Below are positions 26,683 to 34,466 of a stretch of 64,000 nt of DNA, piece by piece; position 1 is the stretch's first letter; the number at the start of each line of letters is the position of its first letter. This stretch comes from CAYRAV01 sp964422365 (GTDB lineage: Bacteria; Bacillota; Clostridia; Lachnospirales; Lachnospiraceae): contig CAYRAV010000001.1 in NCBI GenBank assembly GCA_964422365.1, forward strand, positions 124,001 to 188,000, written 5' to 3'. The position numbers were made by a program, and so were the translations under genes. The notes under the pieces were generated by a model that worked only from the letters and a program-made list of their open reading frames with translations, had not been told where the DNA came from and ran no database searches.

Positions 26683-26883
26683 AGAGCGTGTTTGAAAATT
26701 GCTTGTTACAAGATGTGCGTCACAATTTGTGGGGAATTTGGTTCAAATTCATGAGGTGCAGCAGGCTGCATTGAATGAATTTGAACCAAATATCCATACC
26801 TTATCGGACAAAGTCTGCCAACCCAGATGGGCATTGCAAAACGGGGCATGCAGATTGTGACAATGCATTTTCAAACACGCTCT
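26683..26883. repeat. Interspersed repeat, family B, full length (201 bp)
   Basis: The ends are AGAGCGTGTTTGAAAATT and AATGCATTTTCAAACACGC plus TCT. A perfect 16-bp inner stem (26737-26752 with 26775-26790) encloses the tip TGCAGCAGGCTGCA, itself a small hairpin. The outer pair GTCACAAT/ATTGTGAC is also perfect. It sits between two same-strand genes. Confidence 0.9.
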
Positions 26884-26922
26884 AAACTATTTTCATTGCA
26901 GTCTGTCTTTGCCATTATATTC

Positions 26923-28200
26923 TTATACGGAACTTCCTGCCAGATACCCAGTAGACCATGCAATTTGCAAATTATATCCCCCTGTTACTGCATCTAAATC
27001 TAATACTTCTCCGCAAAAATACAATCCCTTTACCAATTGGGATTCCATTGTTCCAGGATTAACCTCTTTTACATGGATACCACCTTTTGTAATAATGGCC
27101 TCTTGAAACCCTCTTAAACCACTTACATGTATTGTTAAATTTTTCATACAATGCACGAGAGAATGTCTTTCTTCTTTTGTAATAGCATTTACTTTCTTTT
27201 CAGAATCAATTCCAGACAATTCTATTATAATCGGAATCATCTTTTTCGGCAATAGTTTATCCAAAGCATTTTTAAACTGTTTGTTGGCAAATGTATTAAA
27301 ATCCTTTAATACCCTTATATCCAGTTCTTCTTCTGAAAGTGCCGGTTTCAAATCTATGTGAACAGTAAGATTCTTCTGGGGCAGATATTTATGAATCTGT
27401 GTACTTGCAGTCAAAATCAATGGTCCGCTTATTCCAAAATGGGTAAATAACATTTCTCCCATGTCTTCATAAATCGTTTTTTTCCCTGATTTTACAGTAA
27501 CTTTTATATTTTTCAAAGACAATCCCTGCATCTTTTTGCAGAAATTTTCTTTGATTTCAAATGGAACCAGTGACGGCTGCAGTTCTTTTATCATATGCCC
27601 TGCTTTTGATGCAAACTGATATCCATCTCCTGTAGATCCTGTTGCTTCATATGATTTTCCTCCAGTGGCAATAATCACAGCCTCTGCTTCAATCAATCTT
27701 TTTTCCTGTTCTAACACAACACCTTTTGCCATATCATTTTCTATTATAATTTCCTTTATGTTCGACCTAAAATGTATGTCTACTTTTAATTTTCTTAATT
27801 CATTTTCCAGTACTTTTATAACATCTGAAGATTTATCAGAAACCGGAAATACCCTTTCTCCTCTCTCAACTTTCAATTGCAGTCCTATTTCTTTAAAAAA
27901 CTCCATAGTTTGTTGATTGTCAAAAGAATAAAAACTACTATATAAGAATTTTCTATTTGTCATAACTGCCTGAAAAAGCTGTTCTATATCGCAGGCATTC
28001 GTGATATTACATCTTCCCTTTCCTGTAATAAACAATTTTTTTCCTAATTTTTCATTTTTCTCATAAATTGTTACTTTATTTCCATTTCTCGCAGCGAAAA
28101 TTGCTGCCATCATTCCGGCTGCTCCGCCGCCAATCACTATTACTCTTTTCATCTTTTCTTCTGTCAAATACAACTCCCTTGTATTTTCCTTTCTGTTCAT
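26923..28200 (-). CDS. FAD-dependent oxidoreductase, HI0933/BaiN-like family
   Basis: A flavoprotein of unknown substrate. An N-terminal dinucleotide-binding motif RVIVIGGGAAGMMAAIFAAR is followed by YEKNEKLGKKLFITGKGRCN and the second conserved motif IIATGGKSYEATGSTGDGYQ; the C-terminus ends GGYNLQIAWSTGYLAGSSV, which closes the FAD site. The ATG at 28200 has AGGA eight bases upstream; the ATG at 28152 (MKRVIVIGGG) would fit the family length better and is possible. The gene is commonly found upstream of cmk in Clostridia. A paralogue lies at 43823-45076. Confidence 0.82.
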   Translation of the reverse strand: MNRKENTRELYLTEEKMKRVIVIGGGAAGMMAAIFAARNGNKVTIYEKNEKLGKKLFITGKGRCNITNACDIEQLFQAVMTNRKFLYSSFYSFDNQQTMEFFKEIGLQLKVERGERVFPVSDKSSDVIKVLENELRKLKVDIHFRSNIKEIIIENDMAKGVVLEQEKRLIEAEAVIIATGGKSYEATGSTGDGYQFASKAGHMIKELQPSLVPFEIKENFCKKMQGLSLKNIKVTVKSGKKTIYEDMGEMLFTHFGISGPLILTASTQIHKYLPQKNLTVHIDLKPALSEEELDIRVLKDFNTFANKQFKNALDKLLPKKMIPIIIELSGIDSEKKVNAITKEERHSLVHCMKNLTIHVSGLRGFQEAIITKGGIHVKEVNPGTMESQLVKGLYFCGEVLDLDAVTGGYNLQIAWSTGYLAGSSV

Positions 28201-28296
28201 CTTTATTTTCCTACATTTGTCCAATTTATAATTTTTTGTTTAAAATATAATTCTGGCAGATTATACCTATCAACACAGCCACAACAGATGTATACC

Positions 28297-28431
28297 CTGC
28301 ACTGAAACAATAAGATATAAATGATATGGTTCAATTTTCAAACATATAAAAAATATATGTGCAATTTGTACTCTACGAGCAGGCTCTCTCATACAAATTG
28401 CACATATCCTTTTGCATGGCTGAATGGTAAC
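28297..28431. repeat. Family A repeat, partial, with intact hairpin
   Basis: A perfect 16-bp stem (28355-28370 with 28392-28407) encloses the tip CTACGAGCAGGCTCTCTC. It ends GCATGGCTGAATGGTAAC. The left end is degraded. The stem sequence is quite unlike that of the copy at 3377, yet the pairing is perfect. Confidence 0.7.
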
Positions 28432-28457
28432 AAAAAACTACTTTCTATGCCCTATAT

Positions 28458-29084
28458 TCATTTCCATGTATATGGTTCATCCTCTTCAAACACATTATGC
28501 CCGCTTTCATAAGCACCATCTTCCACTTTAAAGTAAACTTTCTGACAAGTATCCAGGTTATCCAGCAAGCTCTGTGATATACTGTCTAAAATAGCCATTT
28601 CGACACTGCTCCCAACATCAGCAACAGGTGCCTTATCCTTTTCAAAACTAACATATACGCTATCATCTTTTTCTGTTATACTATAAATACCAATCTCTAC
28701 CCCTTGATCGGAAAAAGATTTTACAACTTCTTGTACAATAAATTCTGCATTAAGTTCCTGACCTTCTGATAGTTCTGCCACAACACCTTTCGTCTCTAAT
28801 GTTTCATTATCGATGCTATAAATTGGTATTGTAGTGGCAACTGCCTTTTTTGTTTCCTGTGGTGCTTCTGTTGTTTCTGACTTCTCGTCCACAGTACCAT
28901 TCGCAGCTTTCGGTGTTTCCATAGTTTCAGGTGTTTCTAATGCTTCTGGCACATTTGTCTGTGCTGCTGTTACAGCTGCTGTTGGTTCTAATATCTCTGC
29001 TTCATCTTTTTTACAAGAAACAGCCATGCATGTACATATCAGGCACACAAACAACAGACTGCTGTATTGCTTTATTTTTTTCAT
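28458..29084 (-). CDS. Lipoprotein with GerM-like (GerMN) domain
   Basis: Residues 1-24 form a lipoprotein signal (LLFVCLICTCMAVSC) with the lipidated cysteine in AVSC. A threonine/glutamate-rich linker runs to about residue 90. The C-terminal half (VYVSFEKDKAPVADVGS, then MAILDSISQSLLDNL and QKVYFKVEDGAYESGH) resembles the GerMN domain of spore germination and sporulation proteins, so a cell-surface role is likely. The start at 29084 follows a GGAGG site; upstream in-frame codons lack one. Domain assignment is from pattern only. Confidence 0.65.
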   Translation of the reverse strand: MKKIKQYSSLLFVCLICTCMAVSCKKDEAEILEPTAAVTAAQTNVPEALETPETMETPKAANGTVDEKSETTEAPQETKKAVATTIPIYSIDNETLETKGVVAELSEGQELNAEFIVQEVVKSFSDQGVEIGIYSITEKDDSVYVSFEKDKAPVADVGSSVEMAILDSISQSLLDNLDTCQKVYFKVEDGAYESGHNVFEEDEPYTWK

Positions 29085-29259
29085 ATCCCTACCTCCACAA
29101 AATCTATAAAACATAGGTCTTGCCTATCTCTTCAGTATTTTTATTGTAGAAGTAACTTATGTCATTTATATGTTAGTACCTTGTCGTTTATATGGCTGTT
29201 TTTGTGCTATATTCCATTTAATATAACTGATATTGCTGCGATTTGGATAAAATAATATA

Positions 29260-29769
29260 TTAATGATAATTCTCCTGCATCCATTCATACATTAGCTTTA
29301 ATGCTTTCTCAACTGCTTCTTCTCTTATTTCCTGTCTATTTCCCTTAAAACAATATTCTTTTACTACTACTTTTTCTTTTGCATAACATGCAATATAAAC
29401 CAATCCCACCGGCTTTTCTTCTGTACCGCCATCCGGTCCTGCGATTCCTGTAATTGCCACTGCTACTTCTGCATCATATCCCAACGCAGCACCTTTTACC
29501 ATTTCTTTTGCTGTCTGCTTGCTGACTGCCCCATATTTTTTTAGAGTTCCTTTATTTACATCCAATAATTTTCTTTTTGCTTTGTTTGAATAGGTAACCA
29601 ATCCTGCTTTTAATGTTTCTGAAACACCAGAGATATTGACCAGTCGTCCTGTTAACAATCCTCCAGTACATGATTCTGCGGTTACCAAAGATAACTTATG
29701 TTTTAATAGAAAATTTACAACTTTTTTTTCTAAATCTGTTTTTTCCTCTTTTTGTTTTTTATCTAACAT
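29260..29769 (-). CDS. pncC: Nicotinamide-nucleotide amidase (CinA C-terminal domain only)
   Basis: The enzyme deamidates nicotinamide mononucleotide to recycle NAD. Motifs: VTAESCTGGLLTGRLVNISG near residue 30, VTYSNKAKRKLL, YGAVSKQTAKEMVKGA, and AITGIAGPDGGTEEKPVGLVY near 105. Only the C-terminal CinA domain is present, without the N-terminal molybdopterin-binding-like domain. I start it at the ATG at 29769, which has AAAGGAG upstream. It follows pgsA and rimO, the usual order, but recA is not next to it here. Confidence 0.9.
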   Translation of the reverse strand: MLDKKQKEEKTDLEKKVVNFLLKHKLSLVTAESCTGGLLTGRLVNISGVSETLKAGLVTYSNKAKRKLLDVNKGTLKKYGAVSKQTAKEMVKGAALGYDAEVAVAITGIAGPDGGTEEKPVGLVYIACYAKEKVVVKEYCFKGNRQEIREEAVEKALKLMYEWMQENYH

Positions 29770-29875
29770 TTTAACCTCTCCTTTCTGTTTTTTACGCTTA
29801 TCAGGCAATTGCCAAGCTCCATTTACTTTTTGAATATTTGTGCAAATTGTCATTGGAGTACAAGGAATATACCTA

Positions 29876-30424
29876 TTAATGCTTATCCTCTGTTAATACA
29901 TTCTTGTTTTTCACAAGATAATCAACCAGAGAAATTAATGTCAGCACAACTGAAACAACAATCAATATCTTTTCTAATGTTTCAAACATTTTTCCTTCCA
30001 ACTGTAAAATCAAAAGAATTGACATTATCATTTGTGCAATTGTTTTAAATTTCCCCCAATAACTGGCAGCAATTACTACTCCATTATCTGAAGCAATCAA
30101 TCGAAATCCACTAATAATAAATTCTCTGCCAATAATAATAATAACAGCCACCGCCGGCATTGGTATATTGTCTACCGCAACAAAACAAATCAATGCAGAA
30201 CACACAAGTAACTTATCTGCCAATGGGTCCATAAACTTCCCAAAATTTGTTACTAATTGATATTTTCTTGCCAGATATCCATCCAGTGCATCTGTACAAC
30301 ATGCACCAATAAAAATCGCGGCTGCCAGATAATTGCTGTATGGTATTGTATCAACCAACATGCAGACCACAAAAAAAGGAACTAATATTACCCGTATAAT
30401 TGTAATTTTATTTGGTAAATTCAT
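29876..30424 (-). CDS. pgsA: CDP-diacylglycerol-glycerol-3-phosphate 3-phosphatidyltransferase
   Basis: PgsA makes phosphatidylglycerol phosphate in the membrane. The CDP-alcohol phosphotransferase signature DG-x2-AR-x8-G-x3-D-x3-D is complete in DALDGYLARKYQLVTNFGKF with DPLAD following (about residues 47-71). Four to five membrane segments follow. The start at 30424 (MNLPNKITIIRV) has AGAGG upstream and avoids overlap with rimO. Length 182 is normal. Confidence 0.93.
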   Translation of the reverse strand: MNLPNKITIIRVILVPFFVVCMLVDTIPYSNYLAAAIFIGACCTDALDGYLARKYQLVTNFGKFMDPLADKLLVCSALICFVAVDNIPMPAVAVIIIIGREFIISGFRLIASDNGVVIAASYWGKFKTIAQMIMSILLILQLEGKMFETLEKILIVVSVVLTLISLVDYLVKNKNVLTEDKH

Positions 30425-30443
30425 TTTTGTACCTCTTTTCTTC

Positions 30444-31778
30444 TTATTCCTCATTCCATACTACTTCACCAATCAAGTCATATTCTTTCGCATCTGTTAC
30501 AAATACTGTTACAAATTGACCAGACATTAATTCGTGATGAGACTTTACAAATATAAAACCATCTACACCTGGTGCATCCTTATAGGTTCTTCCAATAAAT
30601 ACATTTTCTTCTGGAAGCTTGCCTTCAATCATTACTTTCAGTTCTTTGTACAACATCGATTCCGCCTGTTCAAAAGCAATTTCCTGCTGTATTTCCATCA
30701 ATTCATTCCGGCGCCGTTCTTTTATTTCCTCACTAATCTGTTCTTCCATTGCCGCAGCTGGTGTATCTTCTTCCGGTGAATAGGTAAATACACCCAAACG
30801 GTCAAACCGCAGCATCTTTACAAATTCTTTTAGTTGTTCATGATCTTCTTCCGTTTCTCCCGGAAATCCTGTAATTAATGTAGTCCGAAGGGTAATATCT
30901 GGTATTTTCTTTCTTAACTTTGTAATAATCTCTATCAATTCCTGCCTGTTTGTTCTTCTTCCCATACGTTTTAAAACTCTGTCTGCACCATGCTGAACGG
31001 GAATATCCAAATACTTGCAGACTTTATTTTCCTCTTTTATGGTCTGTATCAATTCTTCTGTAATCTCTTCCGGATAGCAATATAAAATACGTATCCATTC
31101 CAGACCTTCAATTTTACACAATTCCTTTAATAATTGTGGAAGCTTTTTTTCGTGATACAAATCCATTCCATATAATGTCGTTTCTTGTGCCACTAACATT
31201 AGTTCTTTTACACCATTTGCGGCAAGTGCTTTTGCTTCTGTTAAAAGCTGCTCCATCGGGACACTTCTATAATCTCCCCTAATCTTAGGTATAATGCAAT
31301 AAGTGCAATGTTTATTACAACCCTCTGCAATTTTCAGATAAGAATAATATCCACCTGTTGTATTAATTCTCTTTCGTAACTTTGGCTGATAGTTAAGATT
31401 TTCAAACCTTTGAATATGATTTTTTCCTGCTAGAACTTCCTCTATTACATCTACAATTTTTTCATAGCTGGTTGTGCCTAAAACCGCATCTACTTCCTCT
31501 ATTTCCTTTTGTATTTCTTCCTTGTAGCGTTCTGCCAGACACCCTGTTACAACCAAAGCCTTTAACTGTCCACTTTTTTTATATTCTGCTGCTTCTAAAA
31601 TTGTATTAATACTTTCCTCCTTTGCATCATTAATGAAACAACATGTATTTACAACAATAATATCTGCCTGCATTTCATCATCCGTTATTTCATACCCCTT
31701 CTCTTGTATGAAACCTAACATCACTTCACTGTCCACTAAATTTTTATCACAGCCTAATGAAATGAATAATATTTTCAT
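30444..31778 (-). CDS. rimO: Ribosomal protein S12 methylthiotransferase RimO
   Basis: RimO adds a methylthio group to a conserved aspartate of ribosomal protein S12 using two iron-sulfur clusters. The UPF0004 domain opens MKILFISLGCDKNLVDSEVM with further cysteines in VNTCCFIND and VVTGCLAERY. The radical SAM motif CNKHCTYCIIPKIRGDYRS is near residue 155, and a TRAM domain closes the protein. The LGCDKN(L/R)VDSE start separates it from MiaB. AAGGTG lies eight bases before the ATG at 31778. Confidence 0.95.
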   Translation of the reverse strand: MKILFISLGCDKNLVDSEVMLGFIQEKGYEITDDEMQADIIVVNTCCFINDAKEESINTILEAAEYKKSGQLKALVVTGCLAERYKEEIQKEIEEVDAVLGTTSYEKIVDVIEEVLAGKNHIQRFENLNYQPKLRKRINTTGGYYSYLKIAEGCNKHCTYCIIPKIRGDYRSVPMEQLLTEAKALAANGVKELMLVAQETTLYGMDLYHEKKLPQLLKELCKIEGLEWIRILYCYPEEITEELIQTIKEENKVCKYLDIPVQHGADRVLKRMGRRTNRQELIEIITKLRKKIPDITLRTTLITGFPGETEEDHEQLKEFVKMLRFDRLGVFTYSPEEDTPAAAMEEQISEEIKERRRNELMEIQQEIAFEQAESMLYKELKVMIEGKLPEENVFIGRTYKDAPGVDGFIFVKSHHELMSGQFVTVFVTDAKEYDLIGEVVWNEE

Positions 31779-31793
31779 TACCATATCACCTTT

Positions 31794-32429
31794 CTATTTA
31801 TTTTGATGGCTTACTTTATTTACTACTTTAATCACTTTTCTTTTTGTTAATTTCCATCCTTTATGAAGAGATGATTCGTTATATTTTCCCACAAAACTGG
31901 ATTTGATAAATTTTCTAATACACCTTGAATCTTTCCCTTTCCTTAAAGTACGAAGTCCTCTTTCTAAATTTTTTCGTATTCTTACCATTGCCTTATCATG
32001 TGCAATGGTTGTTACCAAAATACCTTTTTCAAAAATCAGTTCCACAACATGTGCATAACAAAAACAAGGAAAATCATCTTCTATCTCATAATCTTTTATA
32101 AATTCTCTAGCAATCACAATTGCTCCTGTATAATTTAACTGATAAGACAAATCATAATAACATGCATAAAGTTTTCCATCATCTTCTTCTGTCATTACTG
32201 CTTCCACATTCTGAATAATCGGATAGCTGCTGTCTGTATGCACCACAAAGCTGTTTAGATATAACTGATACTCTTTTATTTCATAAGTTCCTGCATAAGA
32301 AAATTCCTTGCTTTGCATCCAGATTGGTGCCATGCCAAATACTTCCGGATGGAACATTCCTTCTTTCTCCTGCAAAAGCAATTCATATTCTTCTCCTTTA
32401 TAAATTACTATATTTTTTCTCATTTCCAT
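31794..32429 (-). CDS. Hypothetical protein, 211 aa
   Basis: I do not recognise this protein. It has no signal peptide or membrane helix; it is aromatic-rich and acidic in the middle (YPIIQNVEAVMTEEDDGKLY, YEIEDDFPCFCYAHVVELIF) and strongly basic at the C-terminus (ERGLRTLRKGKDSRCIRKF, then KLTKRKVIKVVNK), which could bind nucleic acid. It lies nine bases upstream of the rimO region and 10 bases downstream of folD, so it is probably in the folD-rimO-pgsA transcript. AGGGAAAT precedes the ATG; a second ATG two codons on is possible. Confidence 0.7.
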   Translation of the reverse strand: MEMRKNIVIYKGEEYELLLQEKEGMFHPEVFGMAPIWMQSKEFSYAGTYEIKEYQLYLNSFVVHTDSSYPIIQNVEAVMTEEDDGKLYACYYDLSYQLNYTGAIVIAREFIKDYEIEDDFPCFCYAHVVELIFEKGILVTTIAHDKAMVRIRKNLERGLRTLRKGKDSRCIRKFIKSSFVGKYNESSLHKGWKLTKRKVIKVVNKVSHQNK

Positions 32430-32439
32430 ATTTCCCTAA

Positions 32440-33276
32440 CTATTCTACTGATGTAACACAATTATACATTAACATTGCAATGGTCATTGGTCCTACTCCG
32501 CCTGGAACAGGTGTAATTGCACCTGCAATCGGTTCAACATCTTCAAAATCCACATCACCACATAATTTATTATTTTCATTTCTATGAATTCCAACATCGA
32601 TAACCGCAGCGCCTTCTTTTACATATTCCTTCGTAATAAATTTAGGTTTTCCAATTGCTACTACCAGAATATCTGCCCTCTTTGTCACTTCCTTTAAATC
32701 TTTTGTTCTGGAATGACAAACTGTAACGGTTCCATTTTCCCGTAATAATAATAATGCCATTGGTTTTCCAACAATATTGCTTCTTCCTAAAACCACACAC
32801 TCTTTTCCTTCCATTTCGATTCCTGTGCGTTTTAATAATTGGATTACTCCTGCCGGTGTACAGGATACAAAACCTTTCTGTCCAATACTAAGTGCTCCTA
32901 CACTTTGCGGATGAAAACCATCTACATCTTTTTCGGGTGCAATGGTTTTAATAACCAAATCTTCATTAATATGCTTGGGTAATGGCAGCTGTACTAAGAT
33001 ACCATTTACATCTGTTTTTTCATTTAATTGTCTGATTAATTCTAATAACTTATCTTCTGTTGTATGTTCCGGAAGTTCATATGCCAGAGAGCGAATACCA
33101 ATATACTCACAAGCTTTTTTCTTATTCCCCACGTAAACAGTAGATGCAGGGTCATCTCCCACTTGAATCACAGCTAATGTAATTTCTTTTCCTTCTTTTT
33201 TTAATTGTATCACTCTCTCTTTTAATTCATCTTTTATCTCTTGTGATATTTTCTTTCCATCAATTAATACAGCCAT
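32440..33276 (-). CDS. folD: Methylenetetrahydrofolate dehydrogenase / methenyltetrahydrofolate cyclohydrolase
   Basis: FolD interconverts methylene-, methenyl- and formyl-tetrahydrofolate. Motifs: STVYVGNKKKACEYIGI near 45 (catalytic lysine), GILVQLPLPKHI near 95, DVDGFHPQSVG, the NADP-binding VVLGRSNIVGKPMALLLL near 158, and PVPGGVGPMTIAMLM near 257. Length 278 is normal. I start it at ATG 33276 because the family begins MAVLIDGKKISQEIK; a longer in-frame extension to 33420 reads through a strongly structured leader and has no family support. The ribosome site is weak (CGGTG). Confidence 0.95.
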   Translation of the reverse strand: MAVLIDGKKISQEIKDELKERVIQLKKEGKEITLAVIQVGDDPASTVYVGNKKKACEYIGIRSLAYELPEHTTEDKLLELIRQLNEKTDVNGILVQLPLPKHINEDLVIKTIAPEKDVDGFHPQSVGALSIGQKGFVSCTPAGVIQLLKRTGIEMEGKECVVLGRSNIVGKPMALLLLRENGTVTVCHSRTKDLKEVTKRADILVVAIGKPKFITKEYVKEGAAVIDVGIHRNENNKLCGDVDFEDVEPIAGAITPVPGGVGPMTIAMLMYNCVTSVE

Positions 33277-33288
33277 AATTTGCACCGA

Positions 33289-33390
33289 GCCTATCAAGCA
33301 CAAACTCACTTGCATTTGACAGGCGCAAACACAAGGGGTGAAAGATATGTGTTTGCATATTTTCCTTTCTTCTATTTTTCTTTCACCCTT
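33289..33390 (-). promoter_or_regulatory. Structured folD leader with a possible pseudoknot
   Basis: In the minus-strand RNA, GCAAACACA (33348-33356) pairs with TGTGTTTGC (33325-33333). The loop of that stem contains TCTTTCACCC, which pairs perfectly with GGGTGAAAGA upstream (33379-33388), giving pseudoknot topology. Directly after comes a third stem, GCCTGTCAA with TTGATAGGC (33316-33324 with 33289-33297, one G-U), ending 12 bases before the ATG. I could not match it to known folate or ZTP riboswitch cores. It may control translation. Confidence 0.5.
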
Positions 33391-33401
33391 TACCTCTTTC
33401 G

Positions 33402-33564
33402 TATGCCGAATGGGTATCATTTGCCAGAATATGCATTTTGAACGAAAAAATTATGACTTGGCCAAAGCATATAATAAAAAGCAAGCTTTTATTGTCAAGA
33501 ATTTTTCTATTGTTCAGAATTATCCATGTCAGATGTCTGTCCTATAGAAATAGTTGAACTGTTA
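33402..33564. repeat. Family A repeat, partial
   Basis: It runs from TATGCCGAATGGGTATCATT to ATAGTTGAACTGTTAT, sharing the body (TTATTGTCAAGAA, CCATGTCAGATGTCTGTCC) with full A copies. The hairpin module is lost. It lies just upstream of the folD leader. Confidence 0.65.
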
Positions 33565-33670
33565 TCTCCAAATTGCACCTCTACATCTAAACTTAATTTT
33601 GGCAAATTTTGCACATATTCCCATTCTAACACAAAGCAGGGTATTATAAAAGTCCCAAAATATACGAAAA

Positions 33671-33696
33671 GAGAACCTTTTTATTTTCAGGTTCTC
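33671..33696 (-). terminator. Terminator of the 33722-34381 gene
   Basis: GAGAACCT pairs with AGGTTCTC across a ten-base loop, with TTTTCG following on the minus strand. Confidence 0.75.
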
Positions 33697-33721
33697 CTTT
33701 CTTTGTTTTTATGATATCCCT

Positions 33722-34381
33722 TTATTGTGCTTCTTTTATAGAATTCTCAATATTCAAAATTTCCACTCTTTGTTTTCTTAAATATTCGATATGTTTATTA
33801 AAATCTCCTTCATCATTCAAAATATTCAAGTGCTTTATTTCCTGTCCAGACGCTGAATCGGACATCGGAATCAAATGAAATGCATTATTTGCAATTGCCT
33901 CCTGAATATGTTCCAATTCATCTATAATAGACTGCTTATAATCCTCTATGCCCTGTCTAATCTTAGCTAATCTCTCCTGCCCTCTTTGTGCATTGATTTT
34001 TGCCAATATAGCTGTAGGATCTAAAATACGGTCTCCATCTCTAAAAGGATATACAAGCAATTCAGGCTTTTTAATTTTTATAACTGCCTCACCCATTGGA
34101 AATCCTCTATTGATATTTTTAAAATATGTTACTACTTCGTTATCTGTTTGTGGATTTTCCACTTTCTCTCCTAACAGATAAAAAATACCACTCTGTTTTA
34201 TTAACTTACCACTTTCCATATCTTTGTCAAAAAAACGGAATCCAATAATCCTAATATCTGTATCTGGATCATCTAATAAAAGTGCCTCTTCCATTGCACC
34301 TTCAACACTCCAATTTTCAACATCTCTTGTATTATTAAAAATTCCAAAACCTACATTTAAATATTGCACATAACTTGCCAC
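33722..34381 (-). CDS. Hypothetical protein, 219 aa
   Basis: I do not recognise this protein. It is soluble and acidic. The N-terminal two thirds look like a beta-rich domain (YVQYLNVGFGIFNNTRDVEN, IRIIGFRFFDKDMESGKLIK, SGIFYLLGEKVENPQTDNEV), and the last third is a coiled coil (QRGQERLAKIRQGIEDYKQS to the end). AAAGGAG lies eight bases before GTG 34381, which I take as the start. It is flanked by terminators on both sides, so it may be a single-gene unit or attenuated readthrough from the zinc-ribbon gene. Confidence 0.7.
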   Translation of the reverse strand: MASYVQYLNVGFGIFNNTRDVENWSVEGAMEEALLLDDPDTDIRIIGFRFFDKDMESGKLIKQSGIFYLLGEKVENPQTDNEVVTYFKNINRGFPMGEAVIKIKKPELLVYPFRDGDRILDPTAILAKINAQRGQERLAKIRQGIEDYKQSIIDELEHIQEAIANNAFHLIPMSDSASGQEIKHLNILNDEGDFNKHIEYLRKQRVEILNIENSIKEAQ

Positions 34382-34420
34382 TTCTGTCACTCCTTTGAAT
34401 TCTTTCGATTTTTACCACAA

Positions 34421-34446
34421 ATGCCCCGCATTTTCCTGCGAGGCAT
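34421..34446 (-). terminator. Hairpin after the zinc-ribbon gene
   Basis: ATGCCCCGCA pairs with TGCGAGGCAT (one mismatch) across a six-base loop, 20 bases after the stop. The T tract is poor, so termination may be partial. Confidence 0.5.
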
Positions 34447-34466
34447 CTATGAAAATTATTTTTTCC

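Noticed and set aside
33277..33420. N-terminal extension of folD
   Set aside because: The open frame continues upstream, but the family starts at MAVLIDGKK and the extension is a structured leader and repeat edge.
33277..33420. Known THF or ZTP riboswitch upstream of folD
   Set aside because: The conserved cores I know for both are not present, so no known family name was given.
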